From: Peristeroidobacter agariperforans
GTDB lineage: Bacteria; Pseudomonadota; Gammaproteobacteria; Steroidobacterales; Steroidobacteraceae
DNA length: 64,000 bases
Direction: 5' to 3'
NCBI RefSeq assembly: GCF_004138335.1
Contig: NZ_RYFW01000004.1
Coordinates: forward strand, 402,849-466,848
Shown here: piece after piece, positions 58,446 to 64,000 of the stretch
Layout: every line of letters begins with the position of its first letter
Numbering within the stretch: position 1 is the first letter of the stretch
Notes under the pieces: generated by a model
Told to the model about the DNA's origin: nothing
The model's database searches: none
The model's input: only the letters and a program-made list of their open reading frames with translations
Position numbers and translations under genes: made by a program

Positions 58446-60659
58446 ATGAGCAATGAATCTGAAAGCCCGGAGCCCAGTGCGCCTCCGTTGCTGCTGAAGA
58501 GCTATAGCGACGTATCGCCGTTCGTCGAAAAAGTCATTGAGCTGGCCGATCAGAACAAGGATCGGCTTGGATTTCTTCCCTTCTCCGCATATGAAGAGTT
58601 GGCCATCCGCGGGCAATTGTGGATCGCGTGCGAGGCCGCGCGACAAAGGATCTTGGGATACCTAGCCTTTGGAGGGAGTGGGTCAAGCGCGAAGGTTCAT
58701 CAGTTGTTCGTTTGTGAAGATAGTAGGAAGCTCGGGATTGGTGCTCTATTAATTGATGAGCTCAAGAGCTATGCGAGGCGCAGAAACTTTCAAATTGTGT
58801 CCGCGCGAGTGGCGGCTGATCTTGCGGCAAATCGCTTTTGGGAGCGGCAAGGCTTTTACATTGTCAGGCAGTTGCCCGGTGGGCGCACAAGTGGGCGGGT
58901 GATAAACGTACGAGTTCACGAGCTTGCCAGTGCATCTCTGTGGGCGTCCGACTCGGATTTCGAGACCGCTCACTGGATGCAGGTCGGGCCAACTTCACCG
59001 ATCCATGCAGTGCCGTCTTATGCTCTGGATTTGAACATACTGTTCGATCTCCTGCGAAACAGAAAGAATGCAGAACACGCGCGACGGCTCTTCGCCACAG
59101 CATTTAATGGTGATGTCCGTTTATGCGTATCGCACGAGTTCGCACAAGAGTTGAAGCGAAGTTCGGTGGCTCAGGCTGATGATCCGATTTTGCAGTTTGC
59201 GGAATCGCTGCCGACGCTTCCGCTCCTAGAGCATGCGGACGAATTGATGGAAGCGCTGCGGTCGATGATCTTTCCTGATCGCGATGAGAATCGAGCACGA
59301 GCTGTCAACGATGCATCAGATCTTCGCCACCTGGCGGCTTGCATCCGGCACGGAATTCGAGGATTCGTCACAAACGAGAAAGCAATACTGCGCGCAGGTC
59401 CGAAACTATACGAGCGGTACACTTTAGAAGTGGTATCGCCGTTTGACTTGATTTCAGTGCCTGCGCAATCTGAAAGAAGCGATGAGTTTCCCAGCTGCCT
59501 CGCGGCTGAGCGCCACCTTCGAACGGAAAAATTTAGCGAGTCGGATCAGGCGGCATTACTTGGGCTTCTGGCCGGAGCAGAAAGTGGGAAGTCCGTTTTC
59601 CGGCAGGCAACCGATGCGGGAACATCCGCCAAGCGTAGGGTCCGTATTTCCGTATTCTACGGCGATCGATTCGTAGCCTTCGGTTCATGGAACGAAGTGC
59701 TGTATCCAACAAATCACCTTAACGCTTTCCTGTTTGTGGACGAAGCAATTCCAGATGCTCAACTTATCGTGGATCATCTGATCGGAACGATGCTTTCCAT
59801 GCTGCCGATGGATCAGTGCACGACGTGTGAGATCATTAGTCTTGCCCGCCAGGTTCTGACTCATAGGACTGCGCGCGCGCTTGGATTCAGTGCCGAATCA
59901 TGGGGTGGGGCGGAATTTGTTTCAATGAGAAAGTTGGCGTACCGAGGCGTGATAGGTCCAGTCCAATGGAAAAGGTTCAGGCAGGATGTCGGCACATTAG
60001 TTGGGACATCGCTGCCCGAGGTCATTCCAGAGTACCGAGAGAGCGTCAGCACTGGTCTCATCCTCAGACGTCCGGGCAAGCAGCTTCATCGGACTGTCGA
60101 TCTCTTTACGTTCGAGAGTCTGCTTGCTCCGCTTCTGTTGCTTGCACCCAACCGAAGCGCGTTCATTGTTCCGATTAGGGACAAACTGGCTTCGGTGCTG
60201 CTGCCATCTATGAAGAGACAGGTTCCATTGTTTTCCAAAGAAGCGATTCTTCATATCGAACGAGCCTACTTTGGAAGTAGCGCGGCCATTCGTAATTTAG
60301 AGAGAGGCGATCTGGTTGTTTTCTATATATCTGGTGCTGAAGGGGGACGGGCAGAGGCCGTGGGAATTGCGCGCGTTACATCAACAAATGCTGCGTCACC
60401 GGTGAAGCTTGAGCTTGAGCTCCTCAGGCAGGGCGTTTTGGACCAGGACGACCTCGGGCATATGGCCCGGAAGGACGGCAGCATCTCGTACTTTACTTTT
60501 GATTCGTTCATACGATTTCCCCGCGCGGTGCCGTTTCGTGAGTTGAAGCAGCTTCGCTGCGTTGGTGGGGCAAATCTTGTCACCACGCAGCCACTTTTGT
60601 ATGACAGGCTTGTCGCGCTCTGTGAATACGCATGGGCGGCTGACAACGGGCGGAACTGA
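58446..60659 (+). CDS. GNAT-PIN-GNAT-PUA/EVE-like multidomain fusion protein
   Basis: A 737-residue protein. Residues 15-160 form a GNAT acetyltransferase; the acetyl-CoA loop is EDSRKLGIGALLID (residues 91-104). Residues 190-335 resemble a PIN ribonuclease: Asp195 in YALDLNILFDLL, Glu231/Glu235 in HEFAQEL, Asp289/Asp292 in VNDASDLRHLAA and the FVTNEKAIL strand. Residues 390-500 look like a second, degenerate GNAT half (TARALGFSAES). Residues 570-725 (LERGDLVVFYISG, then AEAVGIARVTST) look like a PUA/EVE-type nucleic-acid-binding domain. The A-tract start lacks a ribosome site. An ASCH gene follows after three bases. An RNA-directed toxin, defence or tRNA-modifying role is plausible but unproven. 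Confidence 0.75.
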   Translation: MSNESESPEPSAPPLLLKSYSDVSPFVEKVIELADQNKDRLGFLPFSAYEELAIRGQLWIACEAARQRILGYLAFGGSGSSAKVHQLFVCEDSRKLGIGALLIDELKSYARRRNFQIVSARVAADLAANRFWERQGFYIVRQLPGGRTSGRVINVRVHELASASLWASDSDFETAHWMQVGPTSPIHAVPSYALDLNILFDLLRNRKNAEHARRLFATAFNGDVRLCVSHEFAQELKRSSVAQADDPILQFAESLPTLPLLEHADELMEALRSMIFPDRDENRARAVNDASDLRHLAACIRHGIRGFVTNEKAILRAGPKLYERYTLEVVSPFDLISVPAQSERSDEFPSCLAAERHLRTEKFSESDQAALLGLLAGAESGKSVFRQATDAGTSAKRRVRISVFYGDRFVAFGSWNEVLYPTNHLNAFLFVDEAIPDAQLIVDHLIGTMLSMLPMDQCTTCEIISLARQVLTHRTARALGFSAESWGGAEFVSMRKLAYRGVIGPVQWKRFRQDVGTLVGTSLPEVIPEYRESVSTGLILRRPGKQLHRTVDLFTFESLLAPLLLLAPNRSAFIVPIRDKLASVLLPSMKRQVPLFSKEAILHIERAYFGSSAAIRNLERGDLVVFYISGAEGGRAEAVGIARVTSTNAASPVKLELELLRQGVLDQDDLGHMARKDGSISYFTFDSFIRFPRAVPFRELKQLRCVGGANLVTTQPLLYDRLVALCEYAWAADNGRN

Positions 60660-60662
60660 TGT

Positions 60663-61043
60663 ATGAAGTCTAGTCTGATTCTCTCAATCAAACCGAAATT
60701 CGCGAACGACATTCTTGAAGGAAGAAAGAAGTTTGAATTTCGCCGTGCTTTGTTTCGACGTAAGGTGGAGCGGGTGATCGTCTATTCGTCGTCGCCAGAG
60801 CGCAAAGTAATTGGGGAGTTTCTGGTTGAGGAAGTCCTTACACTTCGGAAGGATGCTCTTTGGCGAGTGACCTCCGAGTACGCGGGCATACCCCGCAGCT
60901 ACTTTGATCGATACTTTGCGGGAAAGGATGAGGGGCATGCAATCAAGATCAAGAAGCCCCGTCGTTACAAAGTGCCGTTGGATCTGGAGGAGCATTTTGG
61001 AATTCCCCGTGCTCCGCAATCTTTCTGCTACTTTTGTGGCTGA
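60663..61043 (+). CDS. ASCH-domain protein
   Basis: A 126-residue ASCH (PUA-like) protein: LILSIKPKFANDILEGRKKF followed by EFRRALFRR is the family signature, with RVIVYSSSPERKVIGEF as the second strand pair. ASCH domains bind RNA or modified nucleotides; YqfB-type members hydrolyse N4-acetylcytidine. The tail CYFCG is cysteine-rich. It begins three bases after the GNAT-PIN fusion, so the two are one transcript. An acetyltransferase paired with a possible ac4C-related ASCH domain is a suggestive combination. Confidence 0.82.
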   Translation: MKSSLILSIKPKFANDILEGRKKFEFRRALFRRKVERVIVYSSSPERKVIGEFLVEEVLTLRKDALWRVTSEYAGIPRSYFDRYFAGKDEGHAIKIKKPRRYKVPLDLEEHFGIPRAPQSFCYFCG

Positions 61044-61224
61044 TGTTACGGGGAGCTCTGGACTCGTGACGAGTCGATAAGCGTAAGGAAATGCAGAGTT
61101 CGGCTGGGGCGCCTTGGGTCATCAAGTCGCTCGTGGGCATCGCTCGATAGAGCGAGTTTCATCCCTGTGCGAACGGATGCGCCGAAATTGCGAGGGTGCC
61201 GTTGCCTTCGCGATCATAGGTACG

Positions 61225-61896
61225 TTAGTGCGCATTTTCGCGGTCGATCGCTTCCTTCTGCAGTCTCGAAATTCGCTCCAGTAGTTGCATCTGGTGGCTC
61301 TGGACCCTTATTGCAAGATCATCCGCGCGCACCCGGGTGCGAATGGCCCACTCACTACCTTTGAAGCTAGTCAAATTGAGATAGATAATTGACAGGCTTC
61401 CTTGAGCCCCGGCGAGAGCGGAGCTTATGGCCACGCCCGAGTCTCCTCGAGCGGCCTTAAAGCCCAAGTCAAACACTAGCGTTGCTTTGTCCGCAAGTTT
61501 CAGGCATGCCTCTGTGATCGCTATTGGAATCTCGGTTGCGGTGCGCAGTTCCGCCAAGGCTTTTTCAGCTAACGCCCTTCTCTTCGTCTTGTCAGTCTCC
61601 GCGTCGCGCAGTCTGCGGGCGGCAATAACTCGATCAAAGCATTCGGCATCCTCTTGGACTGCGGTCATAAGGACGGGCTCGATGTCCGATGTTATATCTT
61701 GGTTCGCCAATGTTAGTTGTGGCTCGACCGGTTTGTATAGCTCGCGGTTTGCCGAAAGAGTAACGACTGTCTGAATTAGTTTGCAGGCTATCAAGCCGAG
61801 GAGGGCGGCCGCGCTTCCAGAGCCGGGCTTGTGTCCCCCAGATCCAAATTTTTGGAGTAGCTGGGCCGCTGGAAGTTGTATTAGTTCTCTTGCCAT
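61225..61896 (-). CDS. Cyclodeaminase/cyclohydrolase-like (FTCD_C) protein, orphan
   Basis: A 223-residue helical protein. SGGHKPGSGSAAALLGLIAC matches the glycine-rich signature of the formiminotransferase-cyclodeaminase C-terminal domain, and EDAECFDRVIAARRL, TATEIPIAITEACLKLADKA and ARGDSGVAISSALAGAQGSL continue the family pattern. The canonical enzyme releases ammonia from 5-formimino-THF. No histidine-utilisation or folate genes are nearby, so another role is possible. The ATG at 61,896 lacks a good ribosome site. Codon use is AT-richer than in the main chromosome. Confidence 0.68.
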   Translation of the reverse strand: MARELIQLPAAQLLQKFGSGGHKPGSGSAAALLGLIACKLIQTVVTLSANRELYKPVEPQLTLANQDITSDIEPVLMTAVQEDAECFDRVIAARRLRDAETDKTKRRALAEKALAELRTATEIPIAITEACLKLADKATLVFDLGFKAARGDSGVAISSALAGAQGSLSIIYLNLTSFKGSEWAIRTRVRADDLAIRVQSHQMQLLERISRLQKEAIDRENAH

Positions 61897-62072
61897 AGAC
61901 TGAGGTGAAATCCGCAGATGACAGGACGATTGCTGTTTATACCGGTGCGGAGTGACGAATTCTGCGATGCCGATCATGTTACAGAAATAGTCCGAAGCAG
62001 CGGGATCGTGCAGCAAGAATAAGAAGGAGGCGGTTGTTGCCTTGCTCTTCAGCCTATCACGCCGTACTCGCC

Positions 62073-62169
62073 GTCAATCGAAACTCGGCGGGCTTTCGCG
62101 GCATAACGGCGCCTCCCGCGGGGACGCGGGGCCCTCCATTATTCCACGACCCGCCAAGTTTCGATTGAC
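62073..62169. repeat. Long inverted repeat upstream of the methyltransferase
   Basis: GTCAATCGAAACTCGGCGGG (62,073-62,092) is complementary to CCCGCCAAGTTTCGATTGAC (62,150-62,169) at 19 of 20 positions, with about 57 bases between the arms. It could be a cruciform, a regulator site pair or part of a mobile-element end. Confidence 0.85.
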
Positions 62170-62197
62170 CGCTCCGCGCGCCGTGATCGGGAGAGCC

Positions 62198-62217
62198 CAT
62201 CGGCAAACCCGCCGATG
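62198..62217. promoter_or_regulatory. Hairpin just before the methyltransferase start
   Basis: CATCGGC and GCCGATG form a seven-base-pair stem with a six-base loop, ending 17 bases before the ATG at 62,235. It is placed where it could influence ribosome access or serve as an operator. Confidence 0.6.
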
Positions 62218-62234
62218 CCAATGGAGATCGCGCC

Positions 62235-63032
62235 ATGTTCCCTATTAACGAAGTTCTTCAGGGTGATTGCACTCGCGTACTGCGCCCGTTGCCGGACTCC
62301 TTTGTGGATCTCGTCGTGACTGATCCGCCGTACGGCGTACGCTATCAGGACAGCAAAGGCCGGACGATTGCGAACGACGATGATCCGAATCGCATCCTCG
62401 GCGCCTTTACAGACCTGTACCGGGTTCTGAAGCCCGACAGCATTTGCATCTCCTTCTATGGTTGGGGTCAGGTAGATGCATTCTTTCGGGCATGGCGCTG
62501 CGCGGGGTTCCGTCCGGTCGGTCACATAGTTTGGGCCAAGCCCTACGCGTCGCGCACACGCTATCTTCACTACCGTCACGAGCAGGCGTATGTGTTGGCA
62601 AAGGGATCGCCGAAGTTGCCGGAGCAGCCGATCGATGACATCCAGCCGTGGGTGTACTCGGGCAATCCGGATCACCCGACGCAGAAAGCGGTGCAGATCC
62701 TAACGCCGCTCATTGAGGCATTCTCGCAGCCTGGTCAGCTCGTCCTTGATCCCTTCGCCGGCTCAGGAAGCACCATGGTGGCTGCCGCCATCAGTGGCCG
62801 GCGATATCTCGGGGTTGAGTTGGAGCACGGCTACTGCCGTGTGGCCCGCGAGCGGCTGTCACGCGTGCGTACTCGGCTTCCTCAGTTCCTGCCGACTCCG
62901 GCAGGGCTGGACCAGGAAGAATTGGATCTCGTGCCCGCCGACGTTGACGGGTTCATCCAGTGGCTGCGCGAGCACCGGTTGGAAGGTGTAGCTCAAGTGG
63001 TCGAGAGGGCCAAAGCGGAGTACGGCTGGTGA
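62235..63032 (+). CDS. Solitary DNA methyltransferase (N4/N6-type, beta order)
   Basis: A 265-residue amino-methyltransferase. Motif IV is VVTDPPYGVRYQDSKGR near residue 30 and motif I is LDPFAGSGSTMVAAA near residue 173, giving the IV-to-I order of beta-class enzymes. NPDHPTQKAVQILTPLIEAF is the motif X-like segment. The DPPY tetrad fits N6-adenine or N4-cytosine. There is no restriction gene beside it, as is usual for methyltransferases on mobile elements. The C-terminal 60 residues are extra to the core. Confidence 0.88.
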   Translation: MFPINEVLQGDCTRVLRPLPDSFVDLVVTDPPYGVRYQDSKGRTIANDDDPNRILGAFTDLYRVLKPDSICISFYGWGQVDAFFRAWRCAGFRPVGHIVWAKPYASRTRYLHYRHEQAYVLAKGSPKLPEQPIDDIQPWVYSGNPDHPTQKAVQILTPLIEAFSQPGQLVLDPFAGSGSTMVAAAISGRRYLGVELEHGYCRVARERLSRVRTRLPQFLPTPAGLDQEELDLVPADVDGFIQWLREHRLEGVAQVVERAKAEYGW

Positions 63033-63049
63033 GTTGAGCTTCGCCGCAT

Positions 63050-63087
63050 GTGGGCCGCATGACATCAGAAAGTGTCACGCGGCCCAT
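63050..63087. repeat. Inverted repeat after the methyltransferase
   Basis: GTGGGCCGCATGACA and TGTCACGCGGCCCAT pair at 13 of 15 positions around an eight-base loop. It could end methyltransferase transcription or belong to the oriT region. Confidence 0.75.
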
Positions 63088-63290
63088 TCGCTGAAACGGG
63101 GGGGGCGTCTTCACCGCGTGGCGCATCGGCAACGCATGTGGGAGGCTCAGTTTGAAAGCTTCCGGCACTGAAGCGCGCTCCTCCTTCATTCAGCATCTCG
63201 GCGAGACTCTGCGCGAATACTCACATTCAGCCACGGCAGCGCGCTTATAGCTGAGAATCTGCCGATTGAGACGGGTGAGTTTCGACCGAA

Positions 63291-63328
63291 AAAAGCGCGA
63301 AACGCAGGATATGCCTGCGGCCGCTTTT
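63291..63328 (-). other. Putative oriT with MOBP-type nic sequence
   Basis: Nested stems: AAAAGCG pairs with CGCTTTT (outer), and CGCAGG with CCTGCG (inner, five-base loop). On the - strand the inner part reads CATATCCTGCG, matching the conserved nic core YATCCTG|Y of RP4/R64-type (MOBP) origins; the predicted cut lies between window bases 63,305 and 63,304. It sits 17 bases before mobC, where such origins usually lie. Confidence 0.6.
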
Positions 63329-63345
63329 GTTTAACACTGCAGTCC

Positions 63346-63879
63346 ATGGGCACCTCACCTTTCATCGCTGCTCGCGTCTCGCCAGAGACGAAAGCGAAGT
63401 TCCGCATGCTGGCGGAACAGCAGCAGATGACGGAGTCGGCGCTGCTGAAGCAGCTCATCGACCTGACCGTGCAGCGAATGAACCAGGCCGACGCCGATGC
63501 CCTGAGATCGCCAGCACGGCGATTGCGAGCGGCGCGGCTGTATGTCCGGCTACATCCAGACGACCAGTTGTTACTCATGGAACGAGCGGCAGCTCGACAG
63601 ATGCCGGCGGCTACATATGTCTCCGTCCTGGTCCGAGCCCACCTACGGGAGCTGGCTCCGCTGCCCAAAGCGGAGTTAATGGCGCTGAAGCGATCCGTCG
63701 CCGAGCTGGGCGCGATCGGCCGCAACCTCAACCAGCTGACTCGCCTGGCTCATCAGCAAACGGGCTCGGCCGCCCCTAGCCGAGAGGATTTGCGGATGAT
63801 GCTCAAGGTATGTGAGGCGATGCGCGACCACACCAAGGGTCTGATCAAGACCAACTCACGCACCTGGAAGGTCGGGTAA
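63346..63879 (+). CDS. mobC: MobC-like relaxosome accessory protein
   Basis: A 177-residue protein. The N-terminal half has a ribbon-helix-helix look (RVSPETKAKFRMLAEQQQMT). The C-terminal half carries the MobC signature AELGAIGRNLNQLTRLAHQ. Such proteins bind oriT and help a MOBP relaxase open the strand. The relaxase gene, expected directly downstream, is not seen because an IS3-type element begins 20-65 bases after the stop. Confidence 0.82.
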   Translation: MGTSPFIAARVSPETKAKFRMLAEQQQMTESALLKQLIDLTVQRMNQADADALRSPARRLRAARLYVRLHPDDQLLLMERAAARQMPAATYVSVLVRAHLRELAPLPKAELMALKRSVAELGAIGRNLNQLTRLAHQQTGSAAPSREDLRMMLKVCEAMRDHTKGLIKTNSRTWKVG

Positions 63880-63944
63880 TCCTCCCGAAAATTAGGTGAG
63901 GCCAGAAGTGGAATTTTCTCGTAACCTTGACCGAGGAGATTCCC

Positions 63945-64000
63945 TTGAAGAAATCCCGATTTACGGACAGTCAGATCATTGCGATCTTGAAGCAAGCCGA
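63945..64000 (+). mobile_element. IS3-family transposase OrfA, 5' end (cut by window)
   Basis: From TTG 63,945 the frame reads KKSRFTDSQIIAILKQA, the hallmark N-terminus of OrfA transposases of the IS3 family (IS407/IS51-like groups). CGAGGAGA lies nine bases upstream. The element's left end is probably close to 63,899 (TGAGGCCAGAAG). The rest lies beyond the window. Confidence 0.85.

Larger units (their letters stand above)
61897..62234. other. Divergent regulatory region before the methyltransferase
   Basis: 338 bases between the leftward cyclodeaminase-like gene and the rightward methyltransferase. They contain the 20-base inverted repeat (62,073-62,169) and a short hairpin (62,198-62,217). 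No gene is supported. Confidence 0.65.
63033..63345. other. Putative origin-of-transfer region
   Basis: 313 bases between the methyltransferase and mobC with no gene. They contain an inverted repeat (63,050-63,087), a G-run (GGGGGGGG near 63,100) and a nested stem carrying a nic-like sequence (63,291-63,328). Confidence 0.6.

Noticed and set aside
61061..61075. Hairpin GACTCG-TGA-CGAGTC after the ASCH gene
   Set aside because: A six-base-pair stem with no T-run is too short to call as a terminator or operator without more copies.
63245..63300. GAGTTTCG...CGAAAC near oriT as a fourth hairpin of the dispersed repeat
   Set aside because: Only the short GAGTTTCG core matches; the repeat body is absent downstream.

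Overview
The window is GC-rich, densely packed chromosomal DNA. It suggests a free-living, metabolically versatile Gammaproteobacterium, possibly a Steroidobacter/Nevskiales-like or Xanthomonadales-related organism. The clues are two large TonB-dependent receptors, copL-copA-copB order as in xanthomonads, a class GN sortase with its VIT/VWA target, and aromatic catabolism through tetrahydrofolate-dependent O-demethylation and 4,5-ring cleavage. The taxonomic placement is inference. No rRNA, tRNA or CRISPR array was found.

Region 1 (1-13,975, + strand) is a nearly gapless ferulate-type catabolic cluster. It encodes the 3' end of a methylenetetrahydrofolate reductase-like protein, feruloyl-CoA synthetase, an alpha/beta-hydrolase fused to an NTF2-like domain, an aromatic-acid MFS transporter, a TonB receptor, a fused enoyl-CoA hydratase/3-hydroxyacyl-CoA dehydrogenase, LigA and LigB, a LysR regulator with two HTH domains, a LigM/DesA-type O-demethylase and a CouO-like amidohydrolase. 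Together they could take ferulate by a beta-oxidative route to vanillate, demethylate it to protocatechuate with methyl transfer to tetrahydrofolate, and open the ring.

Region 2 (13,953-36,599) is mixed. It has small secreted or unknown genes, an M48 peptidase with three tandem AIM24 paralogues, a YbaK deacylase, an M24 peptidase, a metal-handling operon (CopL-like, HMA protein, MerT-like protein, membrane antiporter), the sortase pair, a LytS/LytTR two-component system behind an unknown secreted protein, a TPR-ankyrin protein, a GFA protein and a RibD-C reductase.

Region 3 (37,427-51,408) appears to be one TetR-controlled catabolic regulon. MaoC, phosphotriesterase-like, acyl-CoA ligase and MHS transporter genes diverge from tetR. 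Downstream lie a penicillin-acylase-family hydrolase, a TonB receptor, two Tat-exported DJ-1/PfpI proteins and a YtcJ-like amidohydrolase. A palindrome TGACT-N4-AGTCA occurs at three of the control regions and is the probable operator. copLAB follows (51.6-55.0 kb).

Region 4 (55.0-64.0 kb) is accessory DNA. It has a decayed transposase fragment, a frameshifted duplicate of the 3' end of the 35,895 gene, a dispersed repeat (three copies in the window) and several unknown genes. It also holds a GNAT-PIN-GNAT-PUA-like fusion paired with an ASCH gene, an orphan cyclodeaminase-like gene, a solitary DNA methyltransferase, a putative oriT with a MOBP-type nic sequence, mobC, and the left end of an IS3-family insertion. 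The fusion/ASCH pair is the best candidate for an undescribed system.
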